Assembly (NCBI GenBank): GCA_005772895.1
Contig: SXIH01000058.1
Span: forward strand, 1-64,000
Direction: 5' to 3'
Length of the DNA stretch: 64,000 nt
From: Bacteroidota bacterium
GTDB lineage: Bacteria; Bacteroidota; Bacteroidia; 2-12-FULL-35-15
The position numbers and the translations under genes are program-made. Below the pieces are notes generated by a model. The model had not been told where the DNA came from and searched no databases. It was given only the letters and a program-made list of their open reading frames with translations. Of this stretch, positions 34,087-43,374 are shown in pieces (positions within the stretch are counted from its first letter, which is position 1; each line of letters starts with the position of its first letter).

Positions 34087-36096
34087 ATGAAAACAGTTTT
34101 TTTTAAATGTATGCTGTTGATTCAATTCATTTTTATAATGAATGTGTTTTCATTTGCTCAAACTGCGCCTCAAGGATATAGATATCAAACTACAGTAAGA
34201 GATGCATTCGGATTAAAACTTGGTAACCAAACAATTCAATTACGATTTTCATTTTATTCTGGTAGTGCATCCGGAACGCTGCAATGGCAAGAAACACAAA
34301 TGATAACTACCGATTCAAACGGACATATTTCAGTTGTAATTGGAAATGGAATCACTACAGGTGCTGGTGCAACAAGTTCTTTTAGCTTGATCAATTGGTC
34401 CACTAATGCGTATTATTTGAAAGTAGCGATTGATGATACTGGAGGAAGTAGTTTTACAGATATTGGTTCTACTCAATTGTTTTCTGTTCCTTATGCTTTT
34501 TATTCATTAAAAACGAACATAACAAACAATGATAGTTTGAGTAAATTTAACGATGTTAACTTAACTGGTTTATCATTAAATAAATTGTTGGAATGGAATG
34601 GTTCTTTTTGGGTTCCAGCTATCGACAATGATTCAGATACAGTTTTATTTTCTTATACATCAGGTCATTCAATTTATAGCGATACAGCAAGTAACGTTTT
34701 TACTAGTTCTCCAGTTGACTCGGTACTGTTTGCTTATTCTACTGATTCCGTTTTAGCTAGTGGAAATTCTTTGAATTCTACAACTACAAATTCATCTGTG
34801 CACTCGGATACGGCATTGTACGCATTCTTTAGTGCTTTTTCTGCTTGGGAAAGAAATGGAAATGCAATTGTTTCAACGGCAAAATATATTGGAACGAATG
34901 ATTCTAACGATTTAATTGTTAAAACAAACAATGCAGAAAGAATAAGAGTAAAGGCAAATGGAAATGTTTTACTAGGAGCAACTTCAAATTTAGCAAGTCT
35001 GAGTTTATCTGGAAATGATGGCTTGTTTTCTAGCGGAACATTTGGAACAAGTGCATTTTCTACTTCTGGTGCGGGAACAAAATTAATTTGGCTGCCATCT
35101 AAGGCGGCATTTAGAGCTGGGTACATCAATTCAAATCAGTGGGACACAGCAAATGTGGGAGCACATTCTTTTGCCGTGGGAAGAAATACTTCAACTGGAA
35201 AAGGGTCTTTTTCATCGGGTGATGAATCTGTTACAGGAGATTATTGTATCGCAATGGGAAGAAAATCTAAAGCCACTGCATTGGGTGCTTATCCTGGTGG
35301 TAATGGAGTTGCTATTGGTGATAGTTGTAGTAGTTTAACTGGCAGGTCGGTTGCAATTGGAAAAGGAAATCATATTGATATTTCTGTTTCAACTGTTTCA
35401 ATTGGATTTGAAAATAAATCGGTTGGTGCACAATCTTTGGCACTTGGTTCTTATTTGGTAGCAAGCGGACATTGGTCTACTGTAATTGGATATCATGGTT
35501 CTTCTAATGCAAAAAGTGGTTCTTTTGTTTATTCAGATGCTTCATCCAGTACAACCTTTAATGCTGCTGTTGCACAAGAATTTTCTGTCAGAGCATCAGG
35601 TGGAACAATATTTTATTCCGACTCAGCAAATACAATGGGAGTTACACTTTCTGCTGGTGGTGGCAGCTGGGCAAGTGTTTCGGATAAAAATAAAAAAGAA
35701 AATTTTCTCGATTTAAATGCTGAAGAAGTTTTAGTTAAAATAGAAGCATTAAAAATTAAAAGCTGGAATTATAAATCACAAAATAAAGCTATCCGACATA
35801 TTGGTCCAATGTCGCAAGATTTTTATAATGCATTTGGCTTAGGAGAAAACAATGTTAGTATTTCTGGTATTGATATCGATGGAGTTATTTTAAAAGGAAT
35901 TCAAGCATTGAACTATAGAGTTGAAAATCTGTCTGTGTTAAATGCTGTTGATGAGTTAAAAAATAAAGTAAACGAACTAGACGATTCAGTAGAATTAAAT
36001 AACAGACTCGACATTATAGAAGAAGAACTTAACAAGAAAAAAATATTATCTACTTCCCATAGTCCAAGCGGGAAGGGTAAAAATCATTTCAAATAA
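34087..36096 (+). CDS. Secreted fibre protein: YadA-like head and S74 chaperone domain
   Basis: This 669-residue exported protein has a signal peptide (residues 1-25, MNVFSFAQ). An N-terminal beta domain (about 27-145) starts APQGYRYQTTVRDAFG, and a stalk follows. A YadA/Hia-like head region (about 355-500) repeats xxAIGxxSxAxGxxSxAxG patterns such as SVAIGKGNHI and SLALGSYLVASG. The C-terminal S74 intramolecular chaperone (about 525-625) contains SVSDKNKKENF with the Ser532/Lys537 pair at the spacing used for self-cleavage. In phage tailspikes this domain drives trimerisation and then cuts itself off. A trimeric surface fibre is the likely product. Confidence 0.85.
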   Translation: MKTVFFKCMLLIQFIFIMNVFSFAQTAPQGYRYQTTVRDAFGLKLGNQTIQLRFSFYSGSASGTLQWQETQMITTDSNGHISVVIGNGITTGAGATSSFSLINWSTNAYYLKVAIDDTGGSSFTDIGSTQLFSVPYAFYSLKTNITNNDSLSKFNDVNLTGLSLNKLLEWNGSFWVPAIDNDSDTVLFSYTSGHSIYSDTASNVFTSSPVDSVLFAYSTDSVLASGNSLNSTTTNSSVHSDTALYAFFSAFSAWERNGNAIVSTAKYIGTNDSNDLIVKTNNAERIRVKANGNVLLGATSNLASLSLSGNDGLFSSGTFGTSAFSTSGAGTKLIWLPSKAAFRAGYINSNQWDTANVGAHSFAVGRNTSTGKGSFSSGDESVTGDYCIAMGRKSKATALGAYPGGNGVAIGDSCSSLTGRSVAIGKGNHIDISVSTVSIGFENKSVGAQSLALGSYLVASGHWSTVIGYHGSSNAKSGSFVYSDASSSTTFNAAVAQEFSVRASGGTIFYSDSANTMGVTLSAGGGSWASVSDKNKKENFLDLNAEEVLVKIEALKIKSWNYKSQNKAIRHIGPMSQDFYNAFGLGENNVSISGIDIDGVILKGIQALNYRVENLSVLNAVDELKNKVNELDDSVELNNRLDIIEEELNKKKILSTSHSPSGKGKNHFK

Positions 36097-36111
36097 TTGA
36101 AAAGAAACAAA

Positions 36112-38100
36112 ATGAAAACAAAAATCAAAATCACATTACTGCTACTGTTTTTGAATGTAGTTTTTTGTAAAACTGCAATTTCTCAAACAGTACCTCAAGG
36201 TATTTCCTATCAAGGTATAGCTCGTAATTCTGGAGGTACATTAATAATTAGCCAACCTGTAAGTGTTAAGCTTGGGATTTATAGTCCGACTGTTAGTGGA
36301 ACTTTGCATTGGGAAGAAACACACAATGTAACAACCAATCAATTAGGTTTATTTTATTTTATTATCGGACAAGGAACTACAACAGGAGCAGGAGCGGAAA
36401 CTTCTTTTTCAGGAATTAATTGGGGAGCAGCAACACATTTCATTAAAATTGCGATGGATGAAACAGGTGGAACTACTTATGTTGATATAGATACCATTCA
36501 ATTTTGGTCGGTTCCCTATGCAATGTATTCTTCAACTTCAAGTAATTTGTCACAACCATTAAGATTGCATCCTTTGGCGGATGTTGATACTATTGGAGTT
36601 GCATCAGGATATGTTTTGAAGTGGAATGGTTCGGTATGGTTACCAGCTCCTGACAATGATTCTGATACAGCTATGTTTGCTTACAATTCAACAAATTCAA
36701 TTACTTCGGATACCGCTAATTATGCTTTTAATGTTTTGTCGGTTGTTGATACCATCAATTTTGCTTACAATGCCGATTCAGCTGCTTTTTCAACAAATTC
36801 AACCACATCGGTAAATTCAACCAATTCAAATTATTGTGATACGGCAACTTATGCTTTAAATTCGGGTAGTTCATTTACTTATTGGAATTTAACGGGAAAT
36901 TCTGGAACAAGTGCTGCAACAAATTTTGTTGGGACAACTGATAATGTGGATTTAGTTGTTAAAACTAATAACACCGAAAAAATGCGAATAACTACAGTAG
37001 GAAAAATTGGAATAGGAACAACTGCTCCAACGGCATCATTGCACGTTGTTGGGAATGATGGAATTCTTGCAGAGGGAACTTTTGGTTCAGGCGTTACACC
37101 ACCTTCTGGTGCCGGAACGCGAATGGTTTGGTACCCTCAAAAAGCAGCATTCAGAGCTGGTGGAATCACAGGTACTCATTGGGATAATTCTAATATCGGA
37201 ATTTATTCTTTTGCAGCTTGTAACAATACAATTGCATCAGGTTCTTACTCAACTGCCTTCGGATTAAATTCAACAGCTAGCGGAATTTATTCAATTGTTG
37301 CTGGACAAGGTTCGATTGCATCAGGTAATTCTTCTATTGCTATGGGAAGTACATGCACGGCAAGTGGAGTTTATTCAATTGCAATGTGTAGAGGAACCGT
37401 TGCTTCTGATTCAGCTTCTGTTTCTATTGGATATCATAGCACTTCTACTGGTAAATATGCTTTGTCTTTTGGTTATGAAACGGACGCTTCTGGTAATTAT
37501 TCAACAGCATTGGGGTATTATTCAAATACAAACGGAAGAAAAGGAAGTTTTGTTTATGCTGATCAATCCTCTATAACACCAACAAATAGTACTGCCGATA
37601 ATCAATTTATGGTTAGAGCTTCTGGTGGTGTTGTTTTTTATTCCAATACTGCATTAACTGCCGGTGTTACTTTAGCAGCAGGAGGTGGTAGTTGGGCTAG
37701 TGTTTCTGATAAACATAAAAAGGAACATTTTAAAACGGAAGATGCAAATGCTGTTTTGAACAAATTGGCTAAACTGGAAATTACTTCTTGGAATTACAAA
37801 TCACAATCTCCTGCTATACGGCACATTGGCCCCATGGCACAAGATTTTTATCAAGCTTTTCAGTTTGGAGAAAGCGATACTACAATTACAACAATTGACG
37901 TTGATGGTATAAGTTTACTTGCAATTCAAGCACTCGCTAAAAAAACAGAGGAATTAAAACAAAAGGCAGATGAAGTAGAAAAATTGAATAAAAAAGTAGA
38001 TGTATTATTGAAAGAAAAAGCTTTGTTGGAAAAACGTATCTCTACTATTGAAAAAGTATTGATAGAAAATAATTCAACTGCAACAGTATCTAAAAACTAG
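36112..38100 (+). CDS. Secreted fibre protein: YadA-like head and S74 chaperone domain, paralogue
   Basis: This 662-residue paralogue of the preceding gene starts at the ATG 36112 rather than at the TTG 15 bases earlier, which directly abuts the previous stop codon. The signal peptide (FLNVVFCKTAISQ) leads to VPQGISYQGIARNSGG, the same N-terminal beta domain. The head (about 345-490) repeats STAFGLNSTASGIYSIVAGQGSIASG-like units. The S74 domain again has SVSDKHKKEHF with Ser532 and Lys537. A short coiled coil (about 625-655) ends the protein. Tandem duplication with diverged heads suggests surface variation or hetero-oligomers. Confidence 0.85.
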   Translation: MKTKIKITLLLLFLNVVFCKTAISQTVPQGISYQGIARNSGGTLIISQPVSVKLGIYSPTVSGTLHWEETHNVTTNQLGLFYFIIGQGTTTGAGAETSFSGINWGAATHFIKIAMDETGGTTYVDIDTIQFWSVPYAMYSSTSSNLSQPLRLHPLADVDTIGVASGYVLKWNGSVWLPAPDNDSDTAMFAYNSTNSITSDTANYAFNVLSVVDTINFAYNADSAAFSTNSTTSVNSTNSNYCDTATYALNSGSSFTYWNLTGNSGTSAATNFVGTTDNVDLVVKTNNTEKMRITTVGKIGIGTTAPTASLHVVGNDGILAEGTFGSGVTPPSGAGTRMVWYPQKAAFRAGGITGTHWDNSNIGIYSFAACNNTIASGSYSTAFGLNSTASGIYSIVAGQGSIASGNSSIAMGSTCTASGVYSIAMCRGTVASDSASVSIGYHSTSTGKYALSFGYETDASGNYSTALGYYSNTNGRKGSFVYADQSSITPTNSTADNQFMVRASGGVVFYSNTALTAGVTLAAGGGSWASVSDKHKKEHFKTEDANAVLNKLAKLEITSWNYKSQSPAIRHIGPMAQDFYQAFQFGESDTTITTIDVDGISLLAIQALAKKTEELKQKADEVEKLNKKVDVLLKEKALLEKRISTIEKVLIENNSTATVSKN

Positions 38101-38118
38101 TCTCAGTAAAAAGTTTTT

Positions 38119-39348
38119 ATGAAAAAAAATGGTAAAGTATTATATTTATTTACTAACAAGTATCCCTATGCTAGTGGAGAATCGTTTTTAGAAAATGAAA
38201 TTATTTTCACTGCATCAAAATTTGAGAAAGTTTATATTTTCCCCAGAATTACTACCGATACTTATATTAGAGAGATTCCAGACAATGCCATTTTGGTAAA
38301 CCTTTTTGATAAATCGTTTAGCTATAATTCAAAAGCAATATTTTTCAGTCAGTTTTTTAGGATTATCAAAATTCTGTTTAATGAATTTTATCATACTCCA
38401 CAAAAAATATTTTTTCTGAAAAAAATCAGAAGATGGATTAGTATTTTGTCACAGAATATTAATATTTCTAATCAGCTTAAAGTTTATATCGAAAAAAATA
38501 AAGAAGAATCATTGGAGCCTGTCTTTTATTCTTATTGGATGAACGATTGGGCGCTTTCTTGTGCATTGCTTAAGCAGAAAGATGACATTAATAAATTTGT
38601 TTTCAGAATATTGGGTTATGATATATATGATGAACGTTGGGAAGGAAATTATATGCCATTCAGATATTTTATTTATTCTCAAACCGATAAAGTGATTGCT
38701 TTATCAAAGAGTGCTGAAAAATATGCAAAAAATAAAAATATGTTTCCGGAAAAAGTAACACATAGTTATTTTGGAACGAATGATTACGGACTTTCAATTT
38801 TTAATCCAGATAACGAATTTACAATATACTCCTGCTCAAACATTATTGCATTAAAACGATTGAATTTAATTATTGATGTATTGAAAAATATTAAATTTAA
38901 AGTGAAGTGGATTCACAGAGGTTCAGGGGAATTAGAAGAAAAATTATTGAATGATGTTAAGACTTTGCCTTCTAATGTCTCTTTTGAATTGTTAGGAAGA
39001 GTAAATAGTTATGAAGAATCCTTAATCAAGACGAAAAATACTTCCATAAATTTGTTTATGAATGTAAGTGAAACAGAAGGTTTGCCTGTAACCATAATGG
39101 AAGTTGCCAGCATGGGAATTCCTATTTTTGCAACAGATGTTGGTGGGACAGCAGAAATAATGAATGATAAAACTGGCTATTTACTGGAAAAAGATTTTGA
39201 TACAGTAAAAATTGCTCAGCTAATAACAGAGTTTAAGGACAGCAGTAAAAACACAATTGAATATAGGAATGGCGTGAGAGCTTATTGGAATGAACACTTT
39301 AAAGCATCAAAAAATTACGAGAAATTTTGTGAACTATTGCTCTCTTAA
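38119..39348 (+). CDS. GT4 family glycosyltransferase
   Basis: This 409-residue GT-B enzyme starts at the ATG 38119. The C-terminal half holds the nucleotide-sugar site with NVSETEGLPVTIMEVASMGIPIFATDVGGTAEIM, including the E-x7-E motif of retaining GT4 transferases. The N-terminal half (FTNKYPYASGESFLENEI) is the acceptor domain. It begins the group that continues with the amino-sugar cassette, 47 bases before the next gene. The sugar and linkage are unknown. Confidence 0.9.
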   Translation: MKKNGKVLYLFTNKYPYASGESFLENEIIFTASKFEKVYIFPRITTDTYIREIPDNAILVNLFDKSFSYNSKAIFFSQFFRIIKILFNEFYHTPQKIFFLKKIRRWISILSQNINISNQLKVYIEKNKEESLEPVFYSYWMNDWALSCALLKQKDDINKFVFRILGYDIYDERWEGNYMPFRYFIYSQTDKVIALSKSAEKYAKNKNMFPEKVTHSYFGTNDYGLSIFNPDNEFTIYSCSNIIALKRLNLIIDVLKNIKFKVKWIHRGSGELEEKLLNDVKTLPSNVSFELLGRVNSYEESLIKTKNTSINLFMNVSETEGLPVTIMEVASMGIPIFATDVGGTAEIMNDKTGYLLEKDFDTVKIAQLITEFKDSSKNTIEYRNGVRAYWNEHFKASKNYEKFCELLLS

Positions 39349-39395
39349 GCAATCGTATTGGTATTTTTATTAATTTAACAACAAATTATTGAATA

Positions 39396-40388
39396 ATGGA
39401 ATTAAAGAATAAAACCGTTTTGGTAACAGGGGCTGATGGATTTATAGGTTCTCATTTAGTGGAAGCTTTGGTAGCTGAAGGAGCAAATGTGAAAGCCTTG
39501 AGTTATTATAACTCGTTTAACAATTGGGGATGGCTGGAAGATATTTCTTGTTTGAATAAAATTGAAGTGATTAGTGGTGATGTAAGAGACCCGCATTTTT
39601 GTAAGCATATAACAAAAAATGTAGATGTCATCTTTCATTTGGCTGCATTAATCGCAATTCCCTATTCCTATGTTGCTCCTGATAGTTATGTGGATGTAAA
39701 CGTAAAAGGAACTTTAAATATTTGTCAGGCAGCATTAGAAAACGGTTGTAAGAAAGTAATTAATACATCTACCAGCGAAGTTTATGGAACAGCAAGATAT
39801 GTTCCCATTGATGAAAAACATCCACTGCAACCACAATCACCCTATAGTGCAAGTAAAATAGGAGCAGATGCTATGGCCATGAGTTTTTACAATGCATTTA
39901 ATTTGCCTTTAACAACTGCAAGGCCGTTTAATACTTATGGACCCCGACAATCAGCCAGAGCAGTTATACCAACTATTATTTCACAAATTGCTGTAGGAGC
40001 AAAAGAAATTAAAGTAGGAGACATGACACCAACAAGAGATTTTAATTATGTAGCTGATACCTGTGCCGGATTTATTGCTGTTGCAAAATGCGATGATTTG
40101 GCTGGGCAAGAAGTAAATATCGGTTCAAACGGAGAAATAAGTGTTGCTGATACTTTTGAGTTGATTAAAAAAATTATGAAAAGTGATGTAAAGTTTGTTG
40201 TTGATCCTGCTCGAATTCGTCCTGAAAAATCTGAAGTGCAACGTTTGTGGTGTGATAACACAAAATTGATTAAGCATACAGGATTTAAGCATAGCTATAC
40301 TTTTGAAAAAGGATTGACTAAAACAATTGAATGGTTCTTGAATAGTGAAAATTTAAAAAAATACAAAACAACAATTTACAATGTCTAA
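39396..40388 (+). CDS. legB: LegB-like NAD-dependent sugar-nucleotide 4,6-dehydratase
   Basis: This 330-residue extended SDR enzyme has the NAD site TGADGFIGSH (11-20) and the segment YNSFNNWGWLED (38-49) characteristic of LegB. It also has TSTSEVYGTA and the catalytic Y-x3-K in SPYSASK (about residues 150-154). LegB removes water from a nucleotide-linked N-acetylglucosamine to give the 4-keto-6-deoxy sugar that starts legionaminic acid and related diamino sugars. The substrate nucleotide is not decided here. It overlaps the next gene by 8 bases, and a nucleotidyltransferase, a deacetylase and an acyltransferase follow. No sialic-acid synthase homologue is present, so the end product is probably a 6-deoxy amino sugar rather than legionaminic acid. 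Confidence 0.82.
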   Translation: MELKNKTVLVTGADGFIGSHLVEALVAEGANVKALSYYNSFNNWGWLEDISCLNKIEVISGDVRDPHFCKHITKNVDVIFHLAALIAIPYSYVAPDSYVDVNVKGTLNICQAALENGCKKVINTSTSEVYGTARYVPIDEKHPLQPQSPYSASKIGADAMAMSFYNAFNLPLTTARPFNTYGPRQSARAVIPTIISQIAVGAKEIKVGDMTPTRDFNYVADTCAGFIAVAKCDDLAGQEVNIGSNGEISVADTFELIKKIMKSDVKFVVDPARIRPEKSEVQRLWCDNTKLIKHTGFKHSYTFEKGLTKTIEWFLNSENLKKYKTTIYNV

Positions 40389-41097
40389 AAGAGCAATCAT
40401 ATTGGCGGGAGGAAAAGGAACTCGTTTAAAACCATATACTGTTGTATTACCAAAACCTTTAATGCCAATTGGTGATTTTCCAATTTTGGAAGTTATTATA
40501 CGTCAATTGGCTTTTTATGGATTTGATCATGTGACTTTAACTGTGAGTCACCAAGCTGATATTATAAAAGCATATTTTGGTGATGGATCAAAATGGAATA
40601 TTAAAATTGATTATTCGTTGGAAGAAAAACCATTGAGTACAATGGGTCCTTTGAGTTTAATAAAAGATTTACCGGAAAATTTTTTGGTAATGAATGGAGA
40701 TATTTTAACGGATTTAAACTTTTCTGAATTGTATGATTATCATGTATCTAATAAAAACACATTTACAGTTTCCTCTTATGTTCGCGAGACAGTCAATTTA
40801 TATGGCGTTTTGGATGTAGATGCGAGTGGTAAACTTTTTGGATTCAGAGAAAAGCCAATCACAACTTTTGAAGTGAGTATGGGAATTTATATGCTGAGTA
40901 AAAATGTAATGAGCTATATAAAATACAATGAAACCTATGGATTTGATACATTAATGTTGGATATGATTAAATCAGGAAAACCTGCCAACGTTAAAAAGTT
41001 TAACGGATACTGGTTAGATATTGGTCGCCCTGATGATTACATGCAAGCTATTGATGAGTTTGAGCAAAAGCAATATATTTTTCTACCTAAAAAATAA
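40381..41097 (+). CDS. Sugar-1-phosphate nucleotidyltransferase
   Basis: This 238-residue enzyme has GGKGTRLKP (10-18), the nucleotide-binding loop, KPLMPIGD (25-32) and the metal-binding VMNGDILTDLNF. NGYWLDIGRPDDYMQA near the end is the usual closing motif. It activates a sugar phosphate by making an NDP-sugar. The ATG lies within the last codons of the LegB-like gene, so translation is probably coupled and the two act in one pathway. The GTP- or CTP-type LegF/PtmE group is one possibility, and a UTP or dTTP enzyme is another. Confidence 0.87.
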   Translation: MSKRAIILAGGKGTRLKPYTVVLPKPLMPIGDFPILEVIIRQLAFYGFDHVTLTVSHQADIIKAYFGDGSKWNIKIDYSLEEKPLSTMGPLSLIKDLPENFLVMNGDILTDLNFSELYDYHVSNKNTFTVSSYVRETVNLYGVLDVDASGKLFGFREKPITTFEVSMGIYMLSKNVMSYIKYNETYGFDTLMLDMIKSGKPANVKKFNGYWLDIGRPDDYMQAIDEFEQKQYIFLPKK

Positions 41098-41104
41098 ATA
41101 AGAA

Positions 41105-41746
41105 ATGAATTTTCCTAAAAATACAAAAGTACTTGTTTTAGCGCCTCATACCGATGATGGTGAGTTTGGTTGTGGTGGAACAATAGCTAAACTTGTTTCA
41201 GAAGGTTGCAGAGTTTATATGGCAGCTTTTTCTGCTTGTGAACAATCTGTTCTTAAAAAATATCCAGCTGATGTACTTATCTCAGAAATTAAAAAAGCAA
41301 CAAGTGTTTTGGGAATTGCTCCAGAGGATTTGTTCTTGTATGATTTTCAAGTAAGAATTTTTACAGATAAAAGACAAGAGATTTTGCAAAAACTGATTGA
41401 TTTAAGAGAAAGCATTAAGCCGGATATAGTATTTATGCCTTCTTTAAATGACATTCATCAAGATCATTATGTGATTGCCAATGAAGGATTGAGAGCATTT
41501 AAATTTTCGAGTATCTTGGCTTATGAAATGCCTTGGAACAATATTACGTTCAATACCAGTTCTTTTGTAATTTTAGAAGAAGCACATATCAATAAAAAAA
41601 TTGACGCATTAAAAGAATATATGTCACAGTCGCACCGACCTTATTGCAACGAGGAATTCATCCGTTCATTAGCTCGAACAAGAGGCGTTCAAATAAATTC
41701 AAAATATGCTGAGACATTTGACATTGTTAGATGGATCATTAAATAA
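41105..41746 (+). CDS. PIG-L family deacetylase
   Basis: This 213-residue zinc-dependent deacetylase of the LmbE/PIG-L fold has APHTDDGEFGCGG (H15, D17, D18, E20) as the first metal and catalytic motif. NDIHQDHYV near residue 117 is the second metal ligand. The family removes N-acetyl groups from GlcNAc-type sugars. It sits 7 bases after the nucleotidyltransferase and 18 bases before an acyltransferase. The pair could replace an N-acetyl group by another acyl group on the amino sugar of this cassette. Confidence 0.88.
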   Translation: MNFPKNTKVLVLAPHTDDGEFGCGGTIAKLVSEGCRVYMAAFSACEQSVLKKYPADVLISEIKKATSVLGIAPEDLFLYDFQVRIFTDKRQEILQKLIDLRESIKPDIVFMPSLNDIHQDHYVIANEGLRAFKFSSILAYEMPWNNITFNTSSFVILEEAHINKKIDALKEYMSQSHRPYCNEEFIRSLARTRGVQINSKYAETFDIVRWIIK

Positions 41747-41764
41747 TAAAAAGAAAATAAAAAC

Positions 41765-42304
41765 ATGGAAGGCACAAATATTATAGCAAGCGATTTTAAA
41801 AGTGGTAGTAATTTCAAAATAGGACATTTTTGTATTATTCATGAAGATGTTGTTATTGGGGACAATGTAACAGTTGGCAATTATACCATCTTACACAAAG
41901 GCGTTCGTATTGGCGCTGGAACAAAAGTTGGCAGCTACTGTGAAGTAGAAGAAGGAACTAAAATTGGTGAAAAAGTAATTGTTCAAGGAAGAATCAGAAC
42001 AGGTGAACATTGTATTATTGAAGATGGTGTAACAATAAAATACGGAACCATTTTAACATCCAATGCAACATTGAAAAAGAATTGTTTCTTAGGTCCGAAT
42101 GTAATTACATTGGGCTCAACTCATAAACGTGTTACAGTTCACGGAACGGTGATAGGCGAAAACACTTATATTGGAGCAGGTTCCAAAATTGCCGGTGGAA
42201 TTCAAGTTGGAAATGATATTGCAGTTGGAGCATTGAGTTTTGTAAATAAAGATATTTTAGAAGCAGGTGTTTATGCAGGAATTCCTGCTAAAAAAATTAA
42301 ATAA
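41765..42304 (+). CDS. Left-handed beta-helix (hexapeptide) acyltransferase
   Basis: This 179-residue protein is built almost wholly of hexapeptide repeats (I/V-G-x4), such as VIGDNVTVGNYTILHKGVRIGAGTKVG. It ends with VYAGIPAKKIK, typical of WbbJ/WlbB-like sugar O- or N-acyltransferases. These trimeric enzymes use acetyl- or acyl-CoA. It closes the run of four closely packed genes. Coupled to the preceding deacetylase it probably re-acylates an amino group on a nucleotide sugar, though O-acetylation is also possible. Confidence 0.85.
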   Translation: MEGTNIIASDFKSGSNFKIGHFCIIHEDVVIGDNVTVGNYTILHKGVRIGAGTKVGSYCEVEEGTKIGEKVIVQGRIRTGEHCIIEDGVTIKYGTILTSNATLKKNCFLGPNVITLGSTHKRVTVHGTVIGENTYIGAGSKIAGGIQVGNDIAVGALSFVNKDILEAGVYAGIPAKKIK

Positions 42305-42394
42305 GATAGTGCAATACTCCTTGTAATTTCTATAAAAATAATCTTGCTATTGGTATTTATTTAACTTAAATTGCATAGTATTAAACGTCTATGC

Positions 42395-43363
42395 ATGAAA
42401 TATTTATACAAAATCTTTCTTTCTTTTTTTGTTTTTAGTTCTACACTGGAAGGTGTTTTGGCACAAACAAATTTAGTTCCTAATCCGAGCTTTGAAATAT
42501 ATTCTTCATGCCCTAGTGGGGCAGGAGAAGTATATAAATCAACTGGATGGGATTCATATTGTGAATCCCCCGATTATTTAAATTCTTGTGCGTCTGTTTC
42601 ATTTCCACAAATGTCTGTTCCAAGTAATATGTTAGGATTTCAATATGCTTTATCAGGAAATGCTTATTGTGGTTTATACACTTATGCGACAACTGGTTTC
42701 TATAGGGAAATTATTGGTGCGCAGTTAATAACACCGCTAATAATTGGTCAAAAATATTTTGTTTCTTTTGAAATTGTTTTAACTGAAATTTATGGCGGAT
42801 GTGCAACAGATAAAATTGGGACAAAATTTTCCACAGTTCCATTTTCTTTTTCAAATCCTGTTCCAATAAATAATTCAGCACAAGTATATTCATCATCAAT
42901 AATTACAGATACGACTAATTGGACAAAAATCACAGGATCTTTTACATCAGATTCATCCTATAATTATATTATGCTAGGAAATTTTTTTGATGACTCCAAT
43001 ACAGATACCGCTCAGGTTGAAGGAATGTTAAATTGTTTTTCTTATTATTTTATAGAAAATGTTTGCGTTTCAACAGATTCTATTTATGCTGCAAATTGGA
43101 CATCGAATAATGAAATTCAAGTTGATAATAGTCTTTCCGTGTTTCCAAATCCTACAACGAATGGCATCTGTTACATAAAGTCACAGGAGAAAATAGAGTC
43201 AATTGAAATTTATGATTTGCTTGGCAAAAAAATAAATGCTATTATTTTAAATAATATTGATTTATATGAGGTCGATTTTGTTGACAATACTTCTGGAATT
43301 TTTTTTTTTAAAATTACGATTAATCAAGTTCAATATACACAAAAGGTATTAATAACCAAATAA
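42395..43363 (+). CDS. T9SS-secreted protein
   Basis: This 322-residue protein begins at the ATG 42395, which directly precedes the signal peptide KYLYKIFLSFFVFSSTLEGVLAQ. An upstream TTG start would add eight residues with no signal character. The mature part (about 24-235) starts TNLVPNPSFEIYSSCPSG and has GWDSYCESPDYLNSCA, a Cys-containing beta-sandwich like those of carbohydrate-binding-like T9SS cargo. The type A sorting domain (about 248-322) starts LSVFPNPTTNGICYIKS. No catalytic motif was recognised. Confidence 0.82.
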   Translation: MKYLYKIFLSFFVFSSTLEGVLAQTNLVPNPSFEIYSSCPSGAGEVYKSTGWDSYCESPDYLNSCASVSFPQMSVPSNMLGFQYALSGNAYCGLYTYATTGFYREIIGAQLITPLIIGQKYFVSFEIVLTEIYGGCATDKIGTKFSTVPFSFSNPVPINNSAQVYSSSIITDTTNWTKITGSFTSDSSYNYIMLGNFFDDSNTDTAQVEGMLNCFSYYFIENVCVSTDSIYAANWTSNNEIQVDNSLSVFPNPTTNGICYIKSQEKIESIEIYDLLGKKINAIILNNIDLYEVDFVDNTSGIFFFKITINQVQYTQKVLITK

Positions 43364-43374
43364 AAAAATAAAAC

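Noticed and set aside
35150-35720. Short plus-strand open frames within the fibre genes (35153-35338, 35486-35716, 37046-37267, 37295-37576)
   Set aside because: They are out-of-frame shadows of the YadA-like head repeats.
34087-38100. Prophage origin for the S74 tail-fibre-like genes
   Set aside because: Both proteins have signal peptides and no phage structural or packaging genes are nearby; the context is a surface-glycan locus.
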